A stretch of 64,000 nt of DNA, taken from positions 62,001 through 126,000 of the forward strand of contig NW_027150038.1 in NCBI RefSeq assembly GCF_031143425.1. Reading direction: 5' to 3'. The translations under genes were made by a program, and so were the position numbers. Below the pieces are notes generated by a model, which made no database searches, was not told where the DNA came from, and worked only from the letters and a program-made list of their open reading frames with translations. Shown here one piece after another: positions 1 to 6,435 of the stretch. Source of the stretch: Pleurodeles waltl. Lineage: Eukaryota > Chordata > Amphibia > Caudata > Salamandridae. The number at the start of each line of letters is the position of its first letter. Within the stretch, counting starts at the first letter, position 1.

Positions 1-152
1 GTAGAAACCAGCATGGTAGTTACTGTCTAAAAGTGCAGCTCTAACAGAAGGTGTGCCTGAGACGCCCCTTCCAGTAATACACAGAATTTTGATTGAGGGC
101 CCAGCCGATGGGTTGGTGGATTTCTCCTCACATGCCACAGCAGCTTCCAAAG

Positions 153-181
153 ATAGTGGTGTGAGGAGCTGGCTCTGCAAG
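153..181. repeat. 29-bp variable module downstream of tRNA-Leu, unit 1
   Basis: This 29-bp piece lies between two short AAG-type repeats. It is present before the Leu of units 1, 2, 11, 12, 13, 14, 16 and 18 and cleanly missing in the others. Units 7 and 10 lack a further 13 bp beside it. It is a good marker for following unit exchange. Confidence 0.85.
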
Positions 182-202
182 CAGAGCAAGATTTAAGGGA
201 AG

Positions 203-206
203 AAAA
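203..206 (-). terminator. Pol III terminator of tRNA-Leu, unit 1
   Basis: TTTT on the gene strand, 6 nt past the discriminator base. Present in all units, including units 15 and 17 where the flank has changed. Confidence 0.8.
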
Positions 207-212
207 TACACC

Positions 213-324
213 TGTCAGAAGTGGGATTTGAACCCACGCCTCCATGAAGAGACCAGAAGGCTCAGCTTCACTGAAGATCAAGCTCTCTTGAGTCTGGCAC
301 CTTAGACCACTCGGCCATCCTGAC
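213..324 (-). tRNA. tRNA-Leu-CAA: tRNA-Leu(CAA) with intron, unit 1
   Basis: Decodes UUG. On the minus strand the gene starts GTCAGGATGG and ends with the discriminator A at 213. The acceptor stem GTCAGGA pairs with TTCTGAC, with one G-U pair. The 5' exon is 38 nt (324-287), with anticodon CAA at 288-290. A 28-nt intron (259-286) follows G37, the standard eukaryotic tRNA intron site. The 3' exon is 46 nt with a long class II variable arm and the B box GGTTCAAATCC. The A box is TGGCCGAGTGGTCTAAGG. The mature product is 84 nt and closely matches vertebrate tRNA-Leu(CAA). This copy has one C-to-T change at 299, by the D arm. A TTTT terminator lies 6 nt downstream. Confidence 0.96.
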
Positions 325-336
325 AGCCAAAACAGT

Positions 337-363
337 GTGCAGGTCGGACTCTTCAGTCTGCAC
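337..363. other. Hairpin just upstream of tRNA-Leu, unit 1
   Basis: GTGCA-bulge-GACT-CTTC-AGTC-TGCAC. It lies 13 nt upstream of the Leu start. Units 2, 3, 10, 11 and 16 have GGGCA, which breaks one pair, so pairing is not strictly maintained. Confidence 0.5.
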
Positions 364-437
364 TTGTTGATTTTGCCGCTTGCAATGTTCCTATCAAAGT
401 CACAGCTTTAAAGGCCCCACAATATAAAATGGCCAAG

Positions 438-453
438 AAAAAAAAAAAAAAAC
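438..453. repeat. Poly(A)/poly(T) tract between Val and Leu, unit 1
   Basis: 16 A on the plus strand, in the upstream flank of tRNA-Leu. The length varies between units (14 in unit 7, 15 in units 2 and 3). On the transcribed strand it is a long T-run, so it would also stop any read-through from tRNA-Val. Confidence 0.85.
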
Positions 454-612
454 AGAACAAGAAACAATGCACATGCACGACCACCGAGGGATGCAGATAA
501 CTTTTTAGCGTCCTGCAATAGTAAAGCACGTTTTACACAGGTCACAAGTTTTTAAAGGTCATTTCTGTCTAAGTGTGCATTGAGAGAGACTGAGGTTTTA
601 GGGAGCAAACAC

Positions 613-616
613 AAAA
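613..616 (-). terminator. Pol III terminator of tRNA-Val, unit 1
   Basis: TTTT on the gene strand, 16 nt past the gene. This is the first T4 run downstream, and it is conserved in all units. Confidence 0.65.
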
Positions 617-631
617 GCTGCTGCTGCCAAG

Positions 632-704
632 TGTTTCTGCCCGGTCTCGAACCGGGGACCTTTCGCGTGTGAGGCGAACGTGATAACCACTACACTACAG
701 AAAC
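632..704 (-). tRNA. tRNA-Val-CAC: tRNA-Val(CAC), unit 1
   Basis: Decodes GUG. The gene is 73 nt including the discriminator A at 632. The acceptor GTTTCTG pairs fully with CAGAAAC. The anticodon stem TTCGC/GCGAA closes the loop CTCACAC, with CAC at 669-671. The T stem CCCGG/CCGGG closes the loop TTCGAGA. The A box region (TAGTGTAGTGGTT) and the B box (GGTTCGAGACC) are complete. It differs from the human tRNA-Val(CAC) I remember mainly by a compensated change in the acceptor stem and one T-loop base. There is no intron. The nearest TTTT on the gene strand is 16 nt downstream (616-613). Confidence 0.96.
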
Positions 705-1092
705 AAGCTTGCTGGTTTGACTGAAGGAGCACAGTTCCCCTCATATGTTTGCACGATTTCCTCTATACTTTATCAGCAGTTGCTCGGAATGCGAGGGGTA
801 AGTGTGAAAATTGCAGCGGTGTCAGCCAGCATGCATACACTCAGACGTCCTGAAAAATCCCACAGCTGCGGGCAGAGACAGACAAATATCTGATGCCTAA
901 ATGCCAGGAAGGAGAGCCTGTGAAATCATCACACAGGGCGCACTGAGAGCAAGCAGGAAGGAAGCCAAGGCATTGTAATCGATTTTTCGCCTGAGGCAAA
1001 AAATATGTTTTGCGCAACAATGCTTCGAGTGGAATGAGAAATGTTGAGGGGTTGTGTATTTTGAGCAGGATTTGATTGTTTTCCGCTAAAAT
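705..1092. other. Spacer between tRNA-Pro and tRNA-Val, unit 1
   Basis: 388 bp without a gene. The only structure I see is a weak CCCCTC/GAGGGG inverted repeat (737-798). The spacer is equally long in every unit: the distance between the Pro and Val ends is always 461 bp. Confidence 0.7.
1088..1091 (-). terminator. Pol III terminator of tRNA-Pro, unit 1
   Basis: TTTT on the gene strand, one base after the gene. It is T5 in unit 2 and T4 in the other units. Confidence 0.8.
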
Positions 1093-1164
1093 GGGCTCGT
1101 CCGGGATTTGAACCTGGGACCTCTCGCACCCTAAGCGAGAATCATACCCCTAGACCAACGAGCC
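1093..1164 (-). tRNA. tRNA-Pro-AGG: tRNA-Pro(AGG), unit 1
   Basis: Decodes CCU and, through inosine at base 34, CCC. The gene is 72 nt including the discriminator C at 1093. The acceptor GGCTCGT pairs fully with ACGAGCC. The anticodon stem CTCGC/GCGAG closes the loop TTAGGGT, with AGG at 1130-1132. The B box is GGTTCAAATCC. Apart from one T-stem base it is the standard vertebrate tRNA-Pro(AGG): here the T stem is CCAGG/CCCGG, leaving an A-C mismatch at 51/63, and all 18 units have it. The TTTT terminator (1091-1088) begins 1 nt after the gene. Confidence 0.96.
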
Positions 1165-1354
1165 TGGGCACAGAAATGCAACGGCTCCGACCCTGCTCGG
1201 AGGGTTGGTGACAGAGAGTGGGAGACTACATCCCAAAGCAAGAAACTGCACATGGTGCTCTCTTCTGCAGTACGACTAGAGTCATTTGCATGGTCTTCAT
1301 CGAACATGACATAAAAAGCCTCTATCCTTTAGACATTTTGGCCCAGATTTACAA

Positions 1355-1974
1355 GAAAATGACTAAGCGCGACGCTGTGCCAAATTTGCAAGCCCCACGC
1401 GCCGTCATTTTCAAAATGCAGGGAAGCGCCGTATTTAGTAGAATACAGCGCACCCCTGTGCTTCCCCCTGTGCCAGCTCTAAATTAGCTGCTGAGCGCCA
1501 ACGCAGCCGTTCTTGCACCATGGTACAAGGATGACTGCGTTGAGGGGGAAATTGTTTTTGTGCAGGAAGGGACACCTTCCTGCCCAAAAAAAAAATCTTC
1601 AATGGTGATTTGCTCTTACTTCTATGTGTGCTGCAGAATGCATCACACATAGAAAGAGCAAAAACAAGGAGAAATGAAAACATTTCTCCTCAGTGCGCCA
1701 CTCTAACGACACCCCTGGGATGGCGTTGGATTTTGGTGCTGACGCAGATTTACGCCAACTCCTAAATCTGGAGCAGCATCAAAATGCTATGGTGTTGCTG
1801 TGGCACACTCCCAACAACACCCATTGCACGCCCCTTCCAGGGAACGCGCTGCGTGCTAAGGGGCCGTATTTACAAGGTGGTGTTAAGCCACAAAAAGTGG
1901 CTGAACGCCATCTTGTAAATACCGCGCAGTGCATAGTGCCACCGGGGCGTCACTAAAAGTGATGCTCCGGTGGC
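1355..1974. repeat. Hairpin cascade, unit 1 (11 successive palindromes)
   Basis: Eleven inverted repeats follow each other with short spacers. They are: 1355-1412 (arms GAAAATGAC); 1426-1451 (GCGCCGTATT, one mismatch); 1499-1542 (CAACGCAG outside, ACCATGGT at the centre); 1555-1590 (TTTTTG-T-GCAGGAAGG); 1609-1662 (TTTGCTCT plus TTCTATGTGTG); 1668-1689 (GGAGAAATG, 4-nt loop); 1730-1785 (ATTTTG, TGCTG and CAGATTTA blocks); 1791-1821 (GGTGTTG); 1830-1864 (GCCCCTT); 1866-1922 (GTATTTACAA outside, AGCCAC inside); and 1938-1974 (17-bp arms, three mismatches, 3-nt loop). The block sits upstream of tRNA-Pro. The first hairpin of a further short pair lies at 1185-1202 (CTCCGA). I know no element of this structure. 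Confidence 0.85.
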
Positions 1975-2270
1975 GATAGGGCCTTGTAAGTCTGGCACTT
2001 TATTTGCTCAAGGTGTGTGTTCTTGGTGAGGGCAGGAAAGCTATTTTCGCTCTCGTACCTTCCTTCCTTGGCTGGCTTGAATGCTGTAGGCTCAGGCTTC
2101 ATTGCAAAGGTCAAACAGTGAGCAACTGACTGCCGTAAGCTGGCGCAACTCCTCTTGGTGAGCTGTGACAGATGCCCCAGGAGCGTAGTACCTCACGATG
2201 GTGAGGGATAGACACAGTCTCTTTTATCTCAGCTTGCCTGTCAGGTGAGGCAGGAAATGCAAATACTGTG
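1975..2270. other. Spacer between decayed tRNA-Val and the hairpin cascade, unit 1
   Basis: No gene. Two more small palindromes continue the hairpin-rich character: CCTCAC-GATG-GTGAGG (2191-2206) and TGCCT/AGGCA (2235-2252). Confidence 0.65.
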
Positions 2271-2343
2271 AAAAAGCCCAGCGACTCGAACCAGGGACCT
2301 TTCGCATGTGAGGTGCGCATGATAACCACTACACTAGACAAAC
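2271..2343 (-). pseudogene. Decayed tRNA-Val, unit 1
   Basis: A 73-nt relative of the intact tRNA-Val(CAC). The 5' half (TAGTGTAGTGGTTATCA, A box), the CCTCACA loop and the B box GGTTCGAGTC are recognisable. The acceptor is broken: GTTTGTC faces GGCTTTTT, leaving only the three inner pairs. The T stem CCTGG/CGCTG has three mismatches. The TTTTT run of a Pol III terminator lies inside the 3' acceptor strand (2275-2271). In the normal register the anticodon stem is poor; shifted by one base it pairs CGCA/TGCG. Pol III might still bind the boxes, but a functional tRNA is very unlikely. Confidence 0.85.
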
Positions 2344-2388
2344 AGACACACTTGCCGGCTTGCTTCATGTGGCTATGCATTGTACTGG

Positions 2389-2408
2389 AACCACCACACT
2401 ATGGAAAC
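2389..2408 (-). pseudogene. 5' fragment of tRNA-Val in a 61-65 bp tandem duplication, unit 1
   Basis: On the minus strand GTTTCCATAGTGTGGTGGTT matches the first 20 bases of tRNA-Val. It belongs to a short tandem duplication: 2324-2388 holds the 5' end of the decayed Val plus its upstream flank, and 2389-2449 repeats both (shared CAGACACAC, TTGCTT, ATGTGGCTATGCATT and ACTGG). The same fragment starts 118 bases after the start of the decayed Val in every unit I checked. It has no B box and cannot be a gene. Confidence 0.75.
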
Positions 2409-2449
2409 AGACACACCTGCTTGCTTTATGTGGCTATGCATTGGACTGG

Positions 2450-2790
2450 GATGCAAGGATGAGGGCCAATGTTCATGACGCTCAAAGCTGAGCCTTCCGG
2501 AACACGATCTCTTCCCTTGGAAGAAAGGAACTGGGATCACTTTCATTCCAAGAGGTGATTTCAGAACTGGACCCGAAATTACCATGGAGAAGCACTTTGC
2601 ATTTAATGTTCCTACGAGCACTGCTGCTCCAGCACAGAAAAGCAGTTGCAAAGAAATCTCGCATACCTTCATGATGCTGAACCGTCTCGACGCCAGTATA
2701 AAGCATGTATTGCATTGCAACATGACATCTTACAAGAGTGAAAAGCAGAAATACTCCTGTTTAAAACACAGACTGAACCTATAAAGGTAG
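2450..2790. other. Spacer between decayed tRNA-Pro and decayed tRNA-Val, unit 1
   Basis: 341 bp. An open frame of 116 codons crosses it on the minus strand in most units (2373-2723 here), but it is cut to 68 codons in unit 13 by a single change and shows no recognisable domain. I see no gene. Confidence 0.65.
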
Positions 2791-2862
2791 GGGTTTGTCT
2801 GGGATTTGAACCGAGGTCCTCTCACACCCGAAGCGAGAATCATACCCCTATACCAACTAGAC
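2791..2862 (-). pseudogene. Decayed tRNA-Pro(CGG), unit 1
   Basis: A 72-nt relative of tRNA-Pro. The core TATAGGGGTATGATTCTCGC, the anticodon stem (one G-T pair), the loop TTCGGGT with anticodon CGG, and the B box GGTTCAAATCC are kept. The acceptor GTCTAGT/ACAAACC has three mismatches (positions 2, 3 and 5), and the T stem CCTCG... is reduced to CTCGG/CCCAG with one C-C mismatch. No T-run lies directly behind it; the first TTTT on the gene strand is about 25 nt downstream (2766-2763). The internal promoter looks usable, so it could be transcribed, but the tRNA would fold poorly. Confidence 0.85.
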
Positions 2863-3065
2863 TGCCGCTGCGTAGTCATTTGAAACATCTTCTGAAGCGT
2901 CTTTCCGAAAAGCAGGGCCATTTGGAGGCTCTCTCTCTCTAAGCGTGCCATAGCAATTGATGTTTTCTGTCAAGGATTTTTTGTTTGTCTCTAGTAAGGC
3001 AAGAGGTAGTCAAAATGCCCTGTACCAGTGAGCTGAACTAGGGCATGGATGTGAAAAGCAGACCC

Positions 3066-3128
3066 TTTCTGGTAGTTGTAACCCGCTGCAAGTCATGGAC
3101 CCTTGCACCTTAGACTTCCCAACCAGAA
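3066..3128 (-). pseudogene. 63-nt tRNA-like relic, unit 1
   Basis: On the minus strand TTCTGGT and ACCAGAA form a perfect 7-bp acceptor-like stem around 48 nt. Inside are AAGTCTAAGGTGC, which resembles the Leu A-box region, a TGCAAG/CTTGCA stem, and GGGTTACAACT, a very poor B box. It may be an eroded tRNA (Leu-like), or just a hairpin. Other copies start at 6639, 10182, 13727, 17283, 20836, 24366, 27910, 31454, 34994, 38565, 42138, 45720, 49301, 52854, 56436, 59989 and 63571. Units 5 and 9 have lost one base. Confidence 0.35.
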
Positions 3129-3785
3129 GCACTGATGGGCCTGCTAGCTCTTGAGCCAGAGGAGCATGCCTCTTGGATTCAAGCACACTTGCTCGATCAG
3201 CGCTCGATCAGGCGAGATTTATATTAGTGGCTCATAGGCTTGAAACACTCACCTGGGAGACGCAGGGTGGCTGATTTCCCGGAATGGCCCTTGATGGGGA
3301 AATCACCTCCTTTCCCCCGCCTCATTTCAGAATTGTGTGCTAGTCGCAAGACAGTGTTCAGGGGTTCATGGGTACTGCCTACTCCCAGCTGCCTCTCTGT
3401 CTTCTTCATGTAAATTGCAAGTCACGAGGAGGCACCATTGCCAATATGCTCCGCCCACCTAACCAAGAAACCTAGTTTGAGCTTGTCTGCCTGTGTTGTT
3501 GCAGGGGCAGTGTCTTCTTTGCCCAAAAGGTGGCAGGAGAGCCTCACTTCAAACAATAGAATCAACTGCTTAAGTAGAAACCAGCATGGTAGTTACTGTC
3601 ATAAAGTGCAGCTCTAACAGAAGGTGTGCCTGAGACGCCCCTTCCAGTAATACACAGAATTTTGATTGAGGGCCCAGCCGATGGGTTGGTGGATTTCTCC
3701 TCACATGCCACAGCAGCTTCCAAAGATAGTGGTGTGAGGAGCTGGCTCTGCAAGCAGAGCAAGATTTAAGGGAAGAAAATACACC
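3129..3785. other. Long spacer between tRNA-Leu and the tRNA-like relic, unit 1
   Basis: About 650 bp without a gene. It contains the GATCAGGC repeat (3193-3213), a TGATTTCCC/GGGAAATCA inverted repeat (3272-3305) and the 29-bp module (3726-3754). Confidence 0.65.
3193..3213. repeat. Short GATCAGSC direct repeat
   Basis: GATCAGCGCTC-GATCAGGC, two near copies. Units 5 and 9 (17402-17438, 31578-31616) and units 12-18 have a third, ~10-bp copy. Confidence 0.7.
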
Positions 3786-3897
3786 TGTCAGAAGTGGGAT
3801 TTGAACCCACGCCTCCATGAAGAGACCAGGAGGCTCAGCTTCACTGAAGATCAAGCTCTCTTGAGTCTGGCGCCTTAGACCACTCGGCCATCCTGAC
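3786..3897 (-). tRNA. tRNA-Leu-CAA: tRNA-Leu(CAA) with intron, unit 2
   Basis: Same structure as unit 1: 28-nt intron at 3832-3859, anticodon at 3861-3863. Base 39 is C instead of T, which puts an A-C mismatch at the foot of the anticodon stem (A31/C39). Confidence 0.94.
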
Positions 3898-4204
3898 AGC
3901 CAAAACAGTGGGCAGGTCGGACTCTTCAGTCTGCACTTGTTGATTTTGCCGCTTGCAATGTTCCTATCAAAGTCACAGCTTTAAAGGCCCCACAATATAA
4001 CATGGCCAAGAAAAAAAAAAAAAAACAGAACAAGAAACAATGCACATGCACGACCACTGAGGGATGCAGATAACTTTTTAGCGTCCTGCAATAGTAAAGC
4101 ACGTTTTACACAGGTCACAAGTTTTTAAAGGTCATTTCTGTCTAAGTGTGCATTGAGAGAGACTGAGGTTTTAGGGAGCAAACACAAAAGCTGCTGCTGC
4201 GAAG

Positions 4205-4277
4205 TGTTTCTGCCTGGTCTCGAACAGGGGACCTTTCGCGTGTGAAGCAAACGTGATAACCACTACACTACAGAAAC
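4205..4277 (-). tRNA. tRNA-Val-CAC: tRNA-Val(CAC), unit 2, damaged T stem
   Basis: Full length, but the T stem is CCCTG/CCAGG, which leaves two mismatches in the middle. The B box loses one of its leading G bases. The anticodon stem has a T-G pair and the loop is TTCACAC. It may be a weak or dead gene. Confidence 0.8.
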
Positions 4278-4665
4278 AAGCTTGCTGGTTTGACTGAAGG
4301 AGCACAGTTCCCCTCATATGTTTGCACGATTTCCTCTATACTTTATCAGCAGTTGCTCGGAATGCGAGGGGTAAGTGTGAAAATTGCAGCGGTGTCAGCC
4401 AGCATGCATACACTCAGACGTCCTGAAAAATCCCACAGCTGCGGGCAGAGACAGACAAATATCTGATGCCTAAATGCCAGGAAGGAGAGCCTGTGAAATC
4501 ATCACACAGGGCGCACTGAGAGCAAGCAGGAAGGAAGCCAAGGCATTGTAATCCATTTTTCGCCTGAGGCAAAAAATATGTTTTGCGCAACAATGCTTCG
4601 AGTGGAATGAGAAATGTTGAGGGGTTGTGTATTTTGAGCAGGATTTGATTGTTTTCCGCAAAAAT

Positions 4666-4737
4666 GGGCTCGTCCGGGATTTGAACCTGGGACCTCTCGC
4701 ACCCTAAGCGAGAATCATACCCCTAGACCAACGAGCC
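4666..4737 (-). tRNA. tRNA-Pro-AGG: tRNA-Pro(AGG), unit 2
   Basis: Identical to unit 1. The terminator run is one T longer. Confidence 0.96.
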
Positions 4738-4927
4738 TGGGCACGGAAATGCAACGGCTCCGACCCTGCTCGGAGGGTTGGTGACAGAGAGTGGGAGACT
4801 ACATCCCAAAGCAAGAAACTGCACATGGTGCTCTCTTCTGCAGTACGACTAGAGTCATTTGCATGGTCTTCATCGAACATGACATAAAAAGCCTCTATCC
4901 TTTAGACATTTTGGCCCAGATTTACAA

Positions 4928-5547
4928 GAAAATTACTAAGCGCGACGCTGTGCCAAATTTGCAAGCCCCACGCGCCGTCATTTTCAAAATGCAGGGAAGC
5001 GCTGTATTTAGTAGAATACAGCGCACCCCTGTGCTTCCCCCTGCGCCAGCTCTAAATTAGCTGCTGAGCGCCAACGCAGCTGTTCTTGCACCATGGTACA
5101 AGGATGACTGCGTTGAGGGGGAAATTGTTTTTGTGCAGGAAGGGACACCTTCCTGCCCAAAAAAAAAATCTTCAATGGTGATTTGCTCTTACTTCTATGT
5201 GTGCTGCAGAATGCATCACACATAGAAAGAGCAAAAACAAGGAGAAATGAAAACATTTCTCCTCAGTGCGCCACTCTAACGACACCCCTGGGATGGCGTT
5301 GGATTTTGGTGCTGACGCAGATTTACGCCAACTCCTAAATCTGGAGCAGCATCAAAATGCTATGGTGTTGCTGTGGCACACTCCCAACAACACCCATTGC
5401 ACGCCCCTTCCAGGGAACGCGCTGCGTGCTAAGGGGCCGTATTTACAAGGTGGTGTTAAGCCACAAAAAGTGGCTGAACGCCATCTTGTAAATACCGCGC
5501 AGTGCATAGTGCCACCGGGGCGTCACTAAAAGTGATGCTCCGGTGGC
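4928..5547. repeat. Hairpin cascade, unit 2
   Basis: Same block. The second hairpin is perfect here (GCGCTGTATT/AATACAGCGC), while the first has lost a pair (GAAAATTAC). Confidence 0.85.
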
Positions 5548-5843
5548 GATAGGACCTTGTAAGTCTGGCACTTTATTTGCTCAAGGTGTGTGTTCTTGGT
5601 GAGGGCAGGAAAGCTATTTTCGCTCTCGTACCTTCCTTCCTTGGCTGGCTTGAATGCTGTAGGCTCAGGCTTCATTGCAAAGGTCAAACAGTGAGCAACT
5701 GACTGCCGTAAGCTGGCGCAACTCCTCTTGGTGAGCTGTGACAGATGCCCCAGGAGCGTAGTACCTCACGATGGTGAGGGATAGACACAGTCTCTTTTAT
5801 CTCAGCTTGCCTGTCAGGTGAGGCAGGAAATGCAAATACTGTG

Positions 5844-5916
5844 AAAAAGCCCAGCGACTAGAACCATGGACCTTTCGCATGTGAGGTGCGCATGATAACC
5901 ACTACACTAGACAAAC
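5844..5916 (-). pseudogene. Decayed tRNA-Val, unit 2
   Basis: More eroded than unit 1. The B box is GGTTCTAGTC and the T stem has a further change. Confidence 0.82.
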
Positions 5917-6363
5917 AGACACACTTGCCGGCTTGCTTCATGTGGCTATGCATTGTACTGGAACCACCACACTATGGAAACAGACACACCTGCTTGCTTT
6001 ATGTGGCTATGCATTGGACTGGGATGCAAGGATGAGGGCCAATGTTCATGACGCTCAAAGCTGAGCCTTCCGGAACACGATCTCTTCCCTTGGAAGAAAG
6101 GAACTGGGATCACTTTCATTCCAAGAGGTGATTTCAGAACTGGACCCGAAATTACCATGGAGAAGCACTGTGCATTTAATGTTCCTACGAGCACTGCTGC
6201 TCCAGCACAGAAAAGCAGTTGCAAAGAAATCTCGCATACCTTCATGATGCTGAACCGTCTCGACGCCAGTATAAAGCATGTATTGCATTGCAACATGACA
6301 TCTTACAAGAGTGAAAAGCAGAAATACTCCTGTTTAAAACACAGACTGAACCTATAAAGGTAG

Positions 6364-6435
6364 GGGTTTGTCTGGGTTTTGAACCGAGGTCCTCTCACAC
6401 CCGAAGCGAGAATCATACCCCTATACCAACTAGAC
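6364..6435 (-). pseudogene. Decayed tRNA-Pro(CGG), unit 2
   Basis: As unit 1, with an extra T-loop change (GGTTCAAAACC). Confidence 0.84.

Larger units (their letters stand above)
213..3785 (-). repeat. Array unit 1 (3573 bp)
   Basis: Reference unit, taken from one tRNA-Leu 3' end to the next. It carries full-length Leu(CAA), Val(CAC) and Pro(AGG), decayed Val and Pro copies and the hairpin cascade. The 29-bp module is present before the Leu of this unit (153-181) and before that of the next. Confidence 0.95.

Noticed and set aside
1218..1487. 89-codon plus-strand frame and the 82-87-codon frames after it
   Set aside because: They run through the hairpin cascade and change length with the 9/10 A-run and small indels, with no sign of frame conservation or known protein similarity.
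1666..1690. Single hairpins as microRNA precursors
   Set aside because: Most have loops of 3-6 nt and arms shorter than a microRNA duplex. Without small-RNA data there is no reason to call a precursor.
1693..1956. 87-codon frame, very constant between units
   Set aside because: The constancy matches the general identity of the array. The frame lies wholly within palindromic DNA, and a one-base deletion in unit 3 changes its end.
1355..1974. CRISPR-like or satellite repeat
   Set aside because: The palindromes differ from each other in sequence and size, and there are no constant repeats with spacers. The context is eukaryotic.
2271..2343. Suppressor-type tRNA reading UGA through the shifted anticodon
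   Set aside because: The acceptor and T stems are broken and the transcript would stop inside the acceptor, so a charged tRNA is not plausible.
2373..2723. 116-codon open frame on the minus strand, repeated in most units
   Set aside because: It recurs only because the DNA recurs. It has no recognisable domain, overlaps the tRNA-Val fragment duplication, and is truncated in unit 13 by one substitution.
2271..2862. tRNA-derived SINE insertions
   Set aside because: There is no tRNA-unrelated body with a 3' tail and no target-site duplication. Order and spacing parallel the intact Pro-Val pair.
3129..3785. Further tRNA gene in the long spacer (TTGAATCC on the minus strand near 3180)
   Set aside because: It is only a partial B-box match, with no A box or acceptor stem at a suitable distance.
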